From an uncultured Prevotellaceae bacterium (GTDB lineage: Bacteria > Bacteroidota > Bacteroidia > Bacteroidales > Bacteroidaceae), in the NCBI GenBank assembly GCA_900315455.1, contig OMZE01000027.1, positions 49,023 through 113,022 of the forward strand: a stretch of 64,000 nt of DNA, in the 5' to 3' direction. Positions 18,185 through 28,044 of the stretch are shown here, one piece after another (the stretch's first letter is position 1; each line of letters opens with the position of its first letter). The position numbers were made by a program, and so were the translations under genes. The notes beneath the pieces are model-generated. The model saw only the letters and a list, made by a program, of their open reading frames with translations, was not told the origin of the DNA and made no database searches.

Positions 18185-18691
18185 ATGTCTGCCGCAGAGT
18201 TTAAAAAGATATTCCTGCCATTGTCACGCCGTATGTACTGGACGGCGTGGCAATTTACTGGCAATGCCCAGGAAGCCGAGGATTTGGTGCAGGAAGCCTT
18301 CCTAAAGTTATGGCAGAAAAGAGATTTGCTGGGTGACATCAAAAACACAGAGGCATATTGCACCATCCTGATTAAAAACCTTTTCATCAACCAAATTCGG
18401 CATAAACGAATCCCCATTACTGCCCAATCTTCCGATGAACTGGCTATTGACGCCATGAATGAGAGCGACATAGAAGAAATATTGGAAAGAAAAGAGGAAT
18501 CTTTTCAGGTGAAATGCCTTATCGAAAAATTACCTGAGCAACAGCGCAGAATCATTACTCTGCACGACATGGAAGAACTGTCGAATGAAGAGATACAACA
18601 GCATACCGGACTTCAACCAAACAATATCAGGGTCATCCTGAGCCGGGCACGAAAGACAATACGCGATAAACTAATCAAGGGAAACAGATGA
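18185..18691 (+). CDS. ECF-type RNA polymerase sigma factor (sigma-70 family)
   Basis: A 168-residue alternative sigma factor. Region 2 (AWQFTGNAQEAEDLVQEAFLKLWQKRD, about 20-46) binds core polymerase and the -10 element. Region 4 (EQQRRIITLHDMEELSNEEIQQHTGLQPNNIRVILSRARK, about 120-160) is the helix-turn-helix for the -35 element. Its stop overlaps the start of the next gene (ATGA), the usual layout for a sigma factor and its membrane regulator. Enclosure between two DUF4252 genes suggests these exported proteins are its regulon or signal. Confidence 0.92.
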   Translation: MSAAEFKKIFLPLSRRMYWTAWQFTGNAQEAEDLVQEAFLKLWQKRDLLGDIKNTEAYCTILIKNLFINQIRHKRIPITAQSSDELAIDAMNESDIEEILERKEESFQVKCLIEKLPEQQRRIITLHDMEELSNEEIQQHTGLQPNNIRVILSRARKTIRDKLIKGNR

Positions 18692-19062
18692 AGCAGATAG
18701 ATGAAATACTGAGACGCATAAAAGCGGACGAAGCCACTGACGACGAATTGAGCATGGCCGAACAACACCTCAGTGCAATGGAAGAAAGACTTTCGTTGCA
18801 AATCGATGATTGGGAAAGCCATGAGCAGCAGTCAAGACAAAAGCGGAGAAGAGCATGGCTGCGGCATGCGGTGGCAACTGCAGCATGTCTGCTACTATTG
18901 GTTTCCGTAACGGTATGGTTTACACACAATCAACAGGAAGACAGCAAGTTGACCACAGTGACAGAGAAAGATACCTTTGACAATCCAGAGGACGCTGCCG
19001 CAGAAACGGAACGCGCGCTTATGCTTTTCTCCGGGGTCATCAACAGGGCTATCAATAATTAG
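18688..19062 (+). CDS. Single-pass membrane protein, candidate anti-sigma factor
   Basis: A 124-residue protein that overlaps the sigma factor by four bases. About 70 residues of charged cytoplasmic helix (MKQIDEILRRIKADEATDDELSMAEQHL) are followed by one membrane span (RHAVATAACLLLLVSVTVWF, about 71-90) and a short periplasmic tail with several Glu residues. No zinc-finger or FecR domain is present, so it is not a classical anti-sigma factor. Position, topology and translational coupling make that role the best guess. Nothing else about it is recognisable. Confidence 0.7.
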   Translation: MKQIDEILRRIKADEATDDELSMAEQHLSAMEERLSLQIDDWESHEQQSRQKRRRAWLRHAVATAACLLLLVSVTVWFTHNQQEDSKLTTVTEKDTFDNPEDAAAETERALMLFSGVINRAINN

Positions 19063-19133
19063 TTTCTTGAGTTTTTTAGCAAAAGCCTCATGTTAATAGT
19101 TCTTGAGTTTGGACACTTGTAAAATCATAAAAT

Positions 19134-19601
19134 ATGAAACATCATAGTATTTATATAGCGTTTCTGTCGTTGTTGCTCATGACCGTTGTACAAGGTGCAA
19201 TGGCCCAGGACGCACTTTTCGACAAATATGAGGACACAAATGGTGTTACCACCGTTTTTATTTCGAAAACGATGCTCAGCATGATTCCCAATGTAAAGAC
19301 CGGGAATCACGACATCAGCAAGATTGCAGGAAAATTGGACCAACTGCGTATTTTAACCTGTGAGAAAGCCTCACTCATACCCCGCATACTTGATGATGCA
19401 AAAAAAATATATAAGTCTGAAGGCTACGAGGCCATCATGCGCATGAACGATGATGGCGAGAAAATGACCATCTATCAACGCAGCCTCAAAGGTGGCAAGA
19501 ACGAATTTGTGCTGCTACAAGAGGATGGTTCTGATTTGAACATCATCAATGTCAAAGGAGCCATCACCCTAAAGGATATTCAAATGATTACAGGCAACTG
19601 A
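19134..19601 (+). CDS. DUF4252 exported protein (second copy)
   Basis: A 155-residue protein with a signal peptide (cleavage after AMAQ) and the DUF4252 pattern: TTVFISKTMLSMIPN, a central LRILTCEKASLIPRILDDAKKIY, YEAIMRMNDDGEKMTIYQR, and a final SDLNIINVKGAITLKDIQMITG. It is a paralogue of the protein at 17703-18158, so the sigma factor pair is bracketed by two copies. A 71-base gap separates it from the membrane protein and shows no clear promoter; co-transcription is likely. A strong terminator follows. Confidence 0.85.
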   Translation: MKHHSIYIAFLSLLLMTVVQGAMAQDALFDKYEDTNGVTTVFISKTMLSMIPNVKTGNHDISKIAGKLDQLRILTCEKASLIPRILDDAKKIYKSEGYEAIMRMNDDGEKMTIYQRSLKGGKNEFVLLQEDGSDLNIINVKGAITLKDIQMITGN

Positions 19602-19663
19602 CAGAAGTTAGGACAAGGGAGCGCCATGTCATCCTGCGGCAGTTAAAACCTTCCTCCCTTACT

Positions 19664-19702
19664 AAAAATCCCCACACCCTCTGAAGTCGAGGGAGTGGGG
19701 AT
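19664..19702. terminator. Bidirectional intrinsic terminator
   Basis: AAAAATCCCCACACCCTC pairs with GAGGGAGTGGGGAT around TGAAGTC, between converging genes. Confidence 0.8.
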
Positions 19703-19726
19703 GCGTATTAAATCACTTCGTGAGGT

Positions 19727-20002
19727 TTAGTCGTCGAAGTCGGTTAACATTCCTTCATTATTAAACTCGAGTTCGAAGCCGTTGGTCATGTTCACTTGGT
19801 AAACGGTGCTGAAGAGTTCTTTCTTTTCCTTGGCATAAGCGATGGTGTTGCCAGGGTAATTGGCGTTGAGATAGGTCTTCACTGGCTGAGGCAGTCTGTC
19901 GGAGGTGATGACGCGGCCTTCTTCCATAACTTCCATGGTTATTCCCAATGCAGTGATGATCAAACCGATGACGGTGATGAGGATGATTCTTGACTTTTTC
20001 AT
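19727..20002 (-). CDS. PepSY-like (DUF2874) exported small protein
   Basis: A 91-residue product from the start at 20002 (MKKSRIILITVIG). A signal anchor or signal peptide of about 22 residues precedes one PepSY-like domain: LPQPVKTYLNANYPGNTIAYAKEKKELFSTVYQV...GFELEFNNEGMLTDFDD. The pattern, prolyl-helix then a curved sheet ending in E/DFDxxG, is that of the putative beta-lactamase-inhibitor-like family of Bacteroidetes. The function is unknown; the proteins are usually periplasmic. The longer frame starting at 20086 would include the leader and is rejected. The -7 box at 20096-20103 fits this start. Confidence 0.8.
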   Translation of the reverse strand: MKKSRIILITVIGLIITALGITMEVMEEGRVITSDRLPQPVKTYLNANYPGNTIAYAKEKKELFSTVYQVNMTNGFELEFNNEGMLTDFDD

Positions 20003-20387
20003 AATGGTAATTTTTTTATTGTTAATATTTTTTTGTTTATCTCTTTCTGTCGTTCGGTAACAACTGTTTGTTCCTTTCGACATCACAAAGATACATCGAC
20101 AATCACCTTGGAGTGAAATATTTTAGTGCTTTTCCTTGAAAGAGGTTGAGACAGCCGTTGTCTTTTGCGACAAATAGGAAAAATGGGCTCAAAACTTGTC
20201 GGAAATCATGGTGAATTCCGTTCCTGATATGCAAATTATTCTACTACGCATAGCGAAATGAACTCACCATAGAGGATTTTGTATCAAAATCATGAGTTGA
20301 TGAACGGGATTGATATTTTTTTTGTAATTTTGTCACGTCTCCTCATCTTAGGCGACATAGCATGATAGAAATACAATCCTTCGACCT
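20003..20387. other. Divergent intergenic region with two promoters
   Basis: No gene is seen. Two outward -7 boxes are present: TATCTTTG on the minus strand (20096-20103), 94 bases before the PepSY-like gene, and TAATTTTG on the plus strand (20325-20332), 56 bases before the GH95 gene. The 220 bases between them contain no repeat that I could find. Confidence 0.55.
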
Positions 20388-22898
20388 ATGAATAAAAAAG
20401 CCTTTACACGATTCGTGACAATGGTGGCCTTCTTTCTTGGAATGGCCCATGCCGTCATGGCACAACAACACCAACTCTGGTATCCACAACCCGCATCCCA
20501 TTGGCTGGAGGCACTGCCTATAGGCAATTCCCACCTCGGTGCCATGATCTATGGCGGTACGGCAGTGGAGGAGATACAACTCAATGAGGAGACTTTCTGG
20601 GCTGGCAGCCCACACAACAATAACAGTCCTGAGGCGAAAGCACACCTGCAGGAGGTGAGAAACCTTATCTTCGATGGCAAGGAAGAGGAGGCCCATAAGA
20701 TTATCGACCAATATTTCTTCAAGGGACCGCACGGCATGCGGTTCCTTCCCCTAGGAAGCGTGAAGATAGACCTGCAGCATAAGGACGTGACAAACTATCG
20801 CCGAAGTCTGAACCTGGGCACTGCCACTTCGGTGACTACATACAATGCCGGAGGCGTGACCTATACCCGCACTGCTTTTGCGTCACTTGCCGACAATGTC
20901 ATCGTCTACCAGATCAAGGCGAACAAGAAGAAGGCACTCCAATTCCATCTTGGCTTCGACTCCCCGCTGCCAGTTACCAGGAGTGTAGACAACCACACCA
21001 TCACGGCCACTGTCAGCAACGACGAGCAGGAGGGGATACCTGGTAAACTCAAGGCAGAATGTATGATCGTAGTGGCGGCAGATGGCAATGTTTCTGACAC
21101 GGCAGAGGGTGTAGACGTGAGCAGTGCCACTACTGCCACCATCTATGTCATGGCAGCCACCAACTTTGTGAAATACGACGACGTGAGCGGCAATGCCAAG
21201 GAGCGCAACCTTGCCACGCTGCGTTCGCTGGTGAATACAAAAACCAATTGGTATAAGCATCTGTCGAAGGCCAAGACTTTCGAGCAACTCTGCAACAGGC
21301 ATGTGGCGAAATACAAGGAGCAATACGACAGGGTGACTCTCAACCTGCCGGCTTCGCAGAATGCCTCGTTGCCCACCGACCAGCGCCTCGATGCTTTCAG
21401 CAAGAGCAGCGGCGCCCCCGACCTCGACATGGTGTCGCTCATGATGCAGTATGGGCGCTACTTGCTCATCTCCTCGTCGCAGCCGGGCGGACAGCCCGCC
21501 AACTTGCAGGGCGTGTGGAACGACAAGATGAACGCGCCATGGGACTCGAAATATACCATCAACATCAATGCCGAGATGAACTACTGGCCGGCACTCGTGG
21601 GCAACCTTGCCGAGACACAGATGCCACTCTTCGACATGATCGACGACCTGAGTTCCACGGGAGCCATCACCGCACAGCAGATGTATGATTGCCGAGGATG
21701 GGTGGCACACCACAATACCGACCTCTGGCGTATAGCAGGACCCGTCGACGGCACGACATGGGGGATGTTCCCCACCGGTGGGGCATGGCTAACCACACAT
21801 ATTTGGCAGCATTATCTCTTTACCGGCGACAAGGACTTCCTCGCACGCCACTATCAGGCTCTCCGGGGAGCCGCCCTCTTCCTCATCGACTATATGCAAC
21901 GCGATGCCAAGACTGGATGGGTGATGACGGTGCCTACCGTATCGCCCGAACATGGACCGATGGGAAAAAAGACCACGGTGACAGCCGGCTCAACGATGGA
22001 CAACCAGATTGTCTTCGATGTACTCAATGCCACTCTCAAGGCATCGGAGATACTCCATGAGGGCGACACCGACTTCCTCATCAAGGTGCGTGCCGCACTC
22101 CGCGACTTGCCTCCGATGCAGATAGGACGCTACGGACAGTTGCAGGAGTGGATCATCGACGGCGACGACCCGAAGGATGAGCACCGGCATATCTCGCATC
22201 TTTATGGTCTCTATCCGTCAAACCAAATCTCACCCTATACACATCCTGAACTCTTTACCGCCGCTGCCAACACGCTGCAACAGCGGGGCGACATGGCCAC
22301 GGGATGGAGCCTGGGATGGAAAATCAATTTCTGGGCGAGGATGCTCGACGGCAACCACGCCTACAAGATTATCGGCAACATGCTGAAACTCCTTCCTGAT
22401 GACCGCCAGATGCGGCAGTATCCTGATGGGAGGACGTATCCCAATCTCTTCGATGCTCATCCGCCATTCCAGATAGATGGCAATTTCGGCTGTGCCGCTG
22501 GCATCTGCGAGATGTTGTTGCAGAGCCACGATGGTGCCGTGCACCTCCTTCCGGCCCTGCCCGATGACTGGAGCACCGGTGAGGTGAAAGGACTGAGGGC
22601 GCGTGGCGGATTCGTTGTCGACATGAAATGGCAAGGAGGCAAATTGCAGTCGGCTACCGTTTCGTCTTCTATCGGTGGAACATTACGCCTGAGGTCGTAT
22701 ATCCCCCTCTCAGGGAAGGGCCTCTCTCCGGCACAGGGCACATGCGACAATCCTTTGCTCGAAACGGCTCAGGTAAAGACTCCCCTCAGGTCGGCAGAAC
22801 TGTCTGGCTTCACCAACCTGCCTGTGAAGAAGGTCTATGAATACGACGTACAGACCGTTGCTGGAAATACCTACACTTTTAAAGGGGGTGAGAATTGA
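20388..22898 (+). CDS. Glycoside hydrolase family 95 (alpha-L-fucosidase type)
   Basis: An 836-residue exported enzyme with a signal peptide (cleavage after VMAQ). GH95 hallmarks are all present: [19 protein letters not shown] near the N-terminus, [20 protein letters not shown] (catalytic Glu region), [28 protein letters not shown] and [10 protein letters not shown] (Asp region). GH95 enzymes release alpha-1,2-linked L-fucose from milk oligosaccharides, mucin or plant xyloglucan; some members act on L-galactose. It converges with a GH28 pectinase, which points to plant cell-wall side chains as the likely target. Length is normal and no catalytic residue looks lost. Confidence 0.93.
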   Translation: MNKKAFTRFVTMVAFFLGMAHAVMAQQHQLWYPQPASHWLEALPIGNSHLGAMIYGGTAVEEIQLNEETFWAGSPHNNNSPEAKAHLQEVRNLIFDGKEEEAHKIIDQYFFKGPHGMRFLPLGSVKIDLQHKDVTNYRRSLNLGTATSVTTYNAGGVTYTRTAFASLADNVIVYQIKANKKKALQFHLGFDSPLPVTRSVDNHTITATVSNDEQEGIPGKLKAECMIVVAADGNVSDTAEGVDVSSATTATIYVMAATNFVKYDDVSGNAKERNLATLRSLVNTKTNWYKHLSKAKTFEQLCNRHVAKYKEQYDRVTLNLPASQNASLPTDQRLDAFSKSSGAPDLDMVSLMMQYGRYLLISSSQPGGQPANLQGVWNDKMNAPWDSKYTININAEMNYWPALVGNLAETQMPLFDMIDDLSSTGAITAQQMYDCRGWVAHHNTDLWRIAGPVDGTTWGMFPTGGAWLTTHIWQHYLFTGDKDFLARHYQALRGAALFLIDYMQRDAKTGWVMTVPTVSPEHGPMGKKTTVTAGSTMDNQIVFDVLNATLKASEILHEGDTDFLIKVRAALRDLPPMQIGRYGQLQEWIIDGDDPKDEHRHISHLYGLYPSNQISPYTHPELFTAAANTLQQRGDMATGWSLGWKINFWARMLDGNHAYKIIGNMLKLLPDDRQMRQYPDGRTYPNLFDAHPPFQIDGNFGCAAGICEMLLQSHDGAVHLLPALPDDWSTGEVKGLRARGGFVVDMKWQGGKLQSATVSSSIGGTLRLRSYIPLSGKGLSPAQGTCDNPLLETAQVKTPLRSAELSGFTNLPVKKVYEYDVQTVAGNTYTFKGGEN

Positions 22899-22907
22899 GG
22901 TTTAAAG

Positions 22908-22979
22908 TTTGAGGTTTGAGAATGAAAATCTCAAACCTCAAATCTTAAATCTTAAACATCAAACCTCAAACCTCAAATC
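22908..22979. terminator. AAACCTC-repeat hairpin between convergent genes
   Basis: TTTGAGGTTTGAG (22908-22920) pairs perfectly with CTCAAACCTCAAA (22930-22942) around a nine-base loop. The element TCAAACCTCAAA recurs at 22958-22978. It can act as a terminator for both converging genes; there is no classical T-tract. Confidence 0.55.
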
Positions 22980-22980
22980 A

Positions 22981-24450
22981 CTATTTTTCAATCGTGATTT
23001 TCACGTTGTGCTTGTTGATGTTCTCGCAGTTGTGGAACTCAGCGTCGCGCGTGGCGATGATGTCGATGTCTGAGAGCGAGATACCGTCGATGGGCATCTC
23101 AGGCAGACCGTTGAACTCCATGGCGCGGCCCGCACCGTTGCACACCACATTGCGGATGTCGATGTGGCGGAATATCGGTGTCGTCTCGTCCACAGGGGCC
23201 TTGTCGGTGTTGTTGGGGTTATCACCGTCGGCAAGCATCTCTGCCACCGACTTCCCTCCATAATACATGTTGAAGGTGATGGCATCGGTCTTGATGTCGG
23301 TCATCGAGATACCGTCGATGAAGATGTTCTCCACGATGCCACCGCGGCCACGGGTGCTCTTGAAACGCAGACCCACGTCGGTGCTCAGAAACTGGCAGTC
23401 ACGCACCATGATGTTGCGCACACCGCCGCTCATCTCCGAGCCTACCACGAAACCGCCATGACCGGCAAACACCGTGCAGCCGTCCACTACCACGTTCTCG
23501 CAGGGACGACCACGGCGGCGGCCGTCGGCATCCTTGCCGCTCTTGATGCAGATGCCGTCGTCACCGGCATCAAACTTCGAATCTACAATCAGCGCATTGC
23601 GGCATGACTCCAGGTCGAGGGCATCGCCATTCTGCGCGTAGGATGGGTTGCGGGCAAGCACATGGTCGATGATGATGTTCTCGCACATCAGCGGATGGAG
23701 GTTCCAGGCGGGGGAGTTCTGGAATATCACACCTTGTAGGAGCACGTTCTTGCAGCGCACCAGACTCACCATCACCGGACGGAGAAACCGTTTCACGCTT
23801 TCCCAGTCTTCAGCGGTCTCCATACCCTGCGGCACGTTCATGTTGGCGGATTTCTCACCTTTAGCATACCCCTCGGAGGGCACCCAATAGTCGGGCCTCA
23901 CCAGCACGCCCTTGCCCTGCGTGAACGCTTTCCATTGGCTCTCCGTCACCTTCGACTTCTTCAACGGGCGCCAATACTGGCCGTTTCCGTCGATGACGCC
24001 CTGACCGGTAATGGAGATGTTCTCGAGGTCGTAGCCGCTGAGAGGCGACTGGCAGCGACGGGTGTCCAGTCCTTCAAAAGAGGTGTCGATGAGTGGATAG
24101 AGGGTCTCGTCGGCAGCAAAGAGAATCACCGCACCCATCTCCAAATGCAGGTCGATGTTGCTCTTCAACACGATAGGACCGGTATGCCAGATGCCACGGG
24201 GCACGATGAGATGACCGCCACCACGCTTCGACAGGGCATCAATGGCATTGGCAAACGATGCCGTACAGAGCGTCTCTCCGTCACCCACAGCACCAAAATC
24301 GGTCAGGCTGACAGTGTAGCCTGGGATGGAGGGCGCTGAAATAGAAGGCATGCCAAACGGCAGACCGTCGGTAAAACGCGAATAGGATTCTTGAGCCATA
24401 GCCAAGAGGCTCAGGTAGGCGAATGCCGCCAAAAGGAGTTGCTTCTTCAT
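22981..24450 (-). CDS. Glycoside hydrolase family 28 (polygalacturonase type)
   Basis: A 489-residue exported pectinase with a signal peptide (cleavage after AMAQ). GH28 motifs appear in order on the right-handed beta-helix: NGDALDLES (NTD-type), GDDGICIKSG (DD pair), GHGGFVVGSE (GHG) and RFKSTRGRGG (the RIK-type substrate site). An insertion between residues about 175 and 215 separates the first coils. GH28 enzymes cut the alpha-1,4-galacturonan backbone of pectin or its rhamnogalacturonan and xylogalacturonan variants. Together with the adjacent GH95 gene it forms a small pectin-oriented locus, but no SusC/SusD pair is in the window. Confidence 0.93.
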   Translation of the reverse strand: MKKQLLLAAFAYLSLLAMAQESYSRFTDGLPFGMPSISAPSIPGYTVSLTDFGAVGDGETLCTASFANAIDALSKRGGGHLIVPRGIWHTGPIVLKSNIDLHLEMGAVILFAADETLYPLIDTSFEGLDTRRCQSPLSGYDLENISITGQGVIDGNGQYWRPLKKSKVTESQWKAFTQGKGVLVRPDYWVPSEGYAKGEKSANMNVPQGMETAEDWESVKRFLRPVMVSLVRCKNVLLQGVIFQNSPAWNLHPLMCENIIIDHVLARNPSYAQNGDALDLESCRNALIVDSKFDAGDDGICIKSGKDADGRRRGRPCENVVVDGCTVFAGHGGFVVGSEMSGGVRNIMVRDCQFLSTDVGLRFKSTRGRGGIVENIFIDGISMTDIKTDAITFNMYYGGKSVAEMLADGDNPNNTDKAPVDETTPIFRHIDIRNVVCNGAGRAMEFNGLPEMPIDGISLSDIDIIATRDAEFHNCENINKHNVKITIEK

Positions 24451-24530
24451 GATTTGCTTTAGTTTTTAGGATTTTGCTGCGAAGATAAACAAAAAAAGTG
24501 AGAATCCTACATTTTCTGCCATATTTTACC

Positions 24531-24538
24531 TAAATTTG
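24531..24538 (+). promoter_or_regulatory. -7 box TAAATTTG for the nuclease-helicase gene
   Basis: TAAATTTG fits the TAnnTTTG consensus, 50 bases before the ATG at 24589. Confidence 0.6.
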
Positions 24539-24588
24539 CATTCTTGTAATTTCAAAGATGATAGACGCTTAATCTTAAATTTCCAAAC

Positions 24589-27500
24589 ATGATGAACGCC
24601 CTTGCCAATGAATGGTTTGACAATTTGTTGCAAATCGCGGAAAGCCAATTGCCTCAGCGCAGGAAATATGCCTTGCTGCACCAGGTTTTTGTAGGTGTGC
24701 TCAACGAGCATACCAGAGACTCCTCGCTCTCCTTCTCCGGACCTTATGCCCGTTTCGACTATCTCTGCAGGAAAGTCAATTTCCCAACGGCTGCCACGCG
24801 TAGGGTAAACGCTTTCAGAAACAGGGCGATGAATGCCACAACGTTCGACGACGACCTGCTTGCCAACTCCTGGCCATACGACCTGAAGGCAGTGGCGGAG
24901 TTCGCTGCTTGTCTCTATCAGGAGCCCGTGCCCAGCAGGCTGAAGGCATTGCTGCCGGCGTGCTTCCCAAAAGAAGCATATCAGGGCATCCTTACCGATT
25001 GCGTGAGGGTGGTGGTAAGAGACATCGACAAGCAGCGGGCAACGGTAACCGCACAGCCGGTCGACTGCGATGCAAAGATGCTCACGGTGGCGCTTGCCAA
25101 ACAGGAGAAGACATCACCCGACTTTACCTACCTCATCGACATCATGAGGGTGGGCGACAGGCTCAACCTCATCAGGCCACGGCTTTGCGACGGGGTATAT
25201 CATCCCGAACTCATCATCCTGCTGCCCGACCTCCTCATCAATATCACCACCGTGGCGGGCTGTTTCAAGGATTATGGCAACTCACCCTTGCATTTCCTCT
25301 TGTCGATGCTTTCGCCGAACCTCAACTCAGCACCGATTCTTCTAGGTAACTTCGCCGGGCAGATGCTCGACGAGGAGGTGCACCACACCCAGAATGACGT
25401 GGCCTATCGGAACAGCATCCTGACGTTTTTCAGGAAAAATGCGGCAAAACTGGCGGTGTGTCCCGACATCAACGATAATTTCCATAAAGAAGCGAGAAGC
25501 CAACAGAGCATCATACGCGACATGGTGAGAAACAAGTTCAAGGAGATTCGCGACTATAAACAGGAGGAGGTGCTGCTCGAACCCTCGTTCTTCTCGGAGA
25601 TGCTGGGACTGCAGGGACGTATGGACTTGCTGCAGGCCGATATGCGGGTACTCATCGAACAGAAGTCGGGAAAACGCAATTTCTACACCAACGGCCATCA
25701 GGAGAACCACTTTGTGCAGGTGTTGCTCTACCGTGCCATCCTGCACTACAACTACGCGATGCCCAATGATAAGATTGACTCCTACCTGCTCTATTCCAAA
25801 TTCGAAGATGGCCTGATCAAGGAAGGGGCAGCCCCCGTCTTGCTTGCCGAGGCGATGAAGATTCGCAACCAGATAGCACAGATAATAGTCGATTTGGCGG
25901 AGGGCGGAGCAGAGAGGCTGTTCATGTCGCTCACTCCGCAGACATTCAACCTGCAGAATCTGAACAATAAGTTTTGGAACAACTACATCAAACCGCAATT
26001 GGAAGATGCGCTGAAATCGCTCCACGATGCCGATGAACTCACCAGGAAATACTTCTTCCGCATGCTTACCTTCGTAGCAGAAGAATACCTCTTGGGAAAG
26101 GTGGGTACCGCCGACAGGGAGGCGAGTGGAGCAGCAGCGATGTGGAATGCCACGACAGAGGAGAAACTCTCGGCAGGCAATATGCTCCATGAACTCACTA
26201 TCAAACAACTTGCCGAGAGTGCACCCGGAGAGGGCATCACTACCATCGTTTTTGGGGTGGATGCCGACAGTCTCACCACACTTCCCAACTTCAGGGAGGG
26301 CGACATGGTGGTGGCGTATTCCTATGACGAGGGCAATGACCCTCGTCCCACTCATACCATGCTCTTCAGGGCAAACATCGTCAGGATGCAACCTGATGAG
26401 GTGACCGTCACCTTGCGCGACCCACAAAAGAACACGAGGATTTTCAAGAAGGGCGACATCAAGGTGAGATGGGCGCTGGAGCACGACTTCAGCGACTCGT
26501 CGTTCTCCAGCCACTGCCGCTCTGTAGCACAGGTGCTGAGGGCTACCGACGACCGGCGCAGACTGCTGCTCGGGTTGCGGCTGCCAAGGGTCGACCTCGG
26601 AAAAGAACCCCTTGGTGATTATGGCCCGTTCCAGCCACTGGTGCAGAAATTTGTGAGCGCGCTCGACTATATGCTGCTTATCGGACCGCCGGGGACGGGG
26701 AAGACCTCGTTCGGACTGGTAAACATCCTCAAGGAACAACTCGTGCGGGAGACAGGGCCTGTCATCTTGCTTTCATATACCAACAGGGCGGTGAACGAGA
26801 TTTGCTCGAAACTCGTGGAGCATCACATCGACTTCATCCGTATCGGAAGCGGTTCCTCTTGTCCCGAAGAATACCGGAAATACCTCATGGGAGAGAAGGC
26901 GGGGCATTGTGACACGTTGGTACAGGTGAGGCAGATGTTTGCCACGACAAGGGTGTATGTCTCAACCACAGCATCGATGCTTAACAATGGTGAACTCTTT
27001 GAGTGCATGCCGTTCTCGCTCGCCATCATCGATGAGGCATCACAGATTCTCGACCCCCATCTCATGGGGATACTCTGTGCCCGCCATGGTGAGAGAAATG
27101 CCATTCAGCGCTTCGTCCTCATCGGCGACCAGAAACAGTTGCCGGCGGTGGTGCAGCAAAGCGAGGCGCTCTCGGTGGTCAACGAGAAGATGCTGCGCGA
27201 CGTGGGCATCGTCGACTGTCGCCATTCCCTCTTCGAACGCCTGTTGCGCCTGAATGCCAACACGTCGATGGGTGTTGACTGTTCGGCTGAAGGGCAAAGA
27301 GAACAAGAATCTGCCGAATCGGATGTCGTCTATATGTTCCATAAGCAGGGACGAATGCACCAGGAGGTGGCCGACTTCGCCAACCAAGCCTATTATGGCG
27401 GATGCCTCGGGGTGGTGCCGCTCCAGCATCAGTTGGCACCTTGCTCGCTTTCGTTCGACCCTGCTGACGACCTGGCACGCCATCTGGCTACACACCGTAT

Positions 27501-28044
27501 GGCATTCTTGTCAGTGGTGCCGTCTGACAGACTGGTCGGCAGCGAGGCGTTCAGTGTGGGTGGAGATAAAATGAACCGTGCAGAGGCAAAGGTCATTGCT
27601 CGGGTAGCAAAGACTGTCTATGACCTATATGTGAAGAACGGGAAGGAGTTCCAGCCCGACAATTCCCTTGGCATCATCGTGCCCTACCGTCATCAGATAG
27701 CCTGTGTGAGAGAGTACTTGAAGGCATATGGCATACCCCAACTCCTCGATGTGACCATCGACACGGTGGAGCGCTACCAAGGGAGCCAGCGCGATGTCAT
27801 CGTATATGGCTTCACCATACAGAAGCGGCGACAACTTGATTTCTTATTGGGAAACATCTACGACGACAATGGCATTGCCGTAGACCGCAAACTCAATGTG
27901 GCGCTCACCAGGGCGCGCGAGCAAACCGTCCTTGTGGGCAATCCTCATCTGCTTGCCTACGCTCCCGACTTCGACCGCCTCGTCAGGTTCGTCAGAGAGA
28001 AGGGAGGATATTGGGATGGAGTGGGTTTTGAAGCCCAACCTTAA
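24589..28044 (+). CDS. Dna2-like fused PD-(D/E)XK nuclease and superfamily 1 helicase
   Basis: A 1151-residue cytoplasmic enzyme. A PD-(D/E)XK nuclease core is seen at GRMDLLQADMRVLIEQKSGK (D346, E357, K359), the spacing found in Cas4/Dna2-type nucleases. The C-terminal half is an Upf1/Dna2-type helicase: Walker A GPPGTGKT (about 699-706), motif Ia SYTNRAVNEI, motif II IIDEASQ (D815), motif III GDQKQLPAVV, motif V RYQGSQRDVI and motif VI NVALTRAREQ (about 1102-1110). An iron-sulfur cysteine set, usual in Dna2, is not evident. It probably resects or unwinds branched DNA in repair; a defence role is possible. Its stop codon shares TTAA with that of the convergent crp-like gene. Confidence 0.85.
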   Translation: MMNALANEWFDNLLQIAESQLPQRRKYALLHQVFVGVLNEHTRDSSLSFSGPYARFDYLCRKVNFPTAATRRVNAFRNRAMNATTFDDDLLANSWPYDLKAVAEFAACLYQEPVPSRLKALLPACFPKEAYQGILTDCVRVVVRDIDKQRATVTAQPVDCDAKMLTVALAKQEKTSPDFTYLIDIMRVGDRLNLIRPRLCDGVYHPELIILLPDLLINITTVAGCFKDYGNSPLHFLLSMLSPNLNSAPILLGNFAGQMLDEEVHHTQNDVAYRNSILTFFRKNAAKLAVCPDINDNFHKEARSQQSIIRDMVRNKFKEIRDYKQEEVLLEPSFFSEMLGLQGRMDLLQADMRVLIEQKSGKRNFYTNGHQENHFVQVLLYRAILHYNYAMPNDKIDSYLLYSKFEDGLIKEGAAPVLLAEAMKIRNQIAQIIVDLAEGGAERLFMSLTPQTFNLQNLNNKFWNNYIKPQLEDALKSLHDADELTRKYFFRMLTFVAEEYLLGKVGTADREASGAAAMWNATTEEKLSAGNMLHELTIKQLAESAPGEGITTIVFGVDADSLTTLPNFREGDMVVAYSYDEGNDPRPTHTMLFRANIVRMQPDEVTVTLRDPQKNTRIFKKGDIKVRWALEHDFSDSSFSSHCRSVAQVLRATDDRRRLLLGLRLPRVDLGKEPLGDYGPFQPLVQKFVSALDYMLLIGPPGTGKTSFGLVNILKEQLVRETGPVILLSYTNRAVNEICSKLVEHHIDFIRIGSGSSCPEEYRKYLMGEKAGHCDTLVQVRQMFATTRVYVSTTASMLNNGELFECMPFSLAIIDEASQILDPHLMGILCARHGERNAIQRFVLIGDQKQLPAVVQQSEALSVVNEKMLRDVGIVDCRHSLFERLLRLNANTSMGVDCSAEGQREQESAESDVVYMFHKQGRMHQEVADFANQAYYGGCLGVVPLQHQLAPCSLSFDPADDLARHLATHRMAFLSVVPSDRLVGSEAFSVGGDKMNRAEAKVIARVAKTVYDLYVKNGKEFQPDNSLGIIVPYRHQIACVREYLKAYGIPQLLDVTIDTVERYQGSQRDVIVYGFTIQKRRQLDFLLGNIYDDNGIAVDRKLNVALTRAREQTVLVGNPHLLAYAPDFDRLVRFVREKGGYWDGVGFEAQP

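Noticed and set aside
22900-22980. AAACCTC repeats as a CRISPR-like array
   Set aside because: Repeats are too short and contiguous, with no spacers, and no cas genes lie near.
25342-26739. 465-codon minus-strand frame inside the Dna2-like gene
   Set aside because: It lies wholly within the helicase-nuclease gene on the opposite strand and has no promoter or domain.
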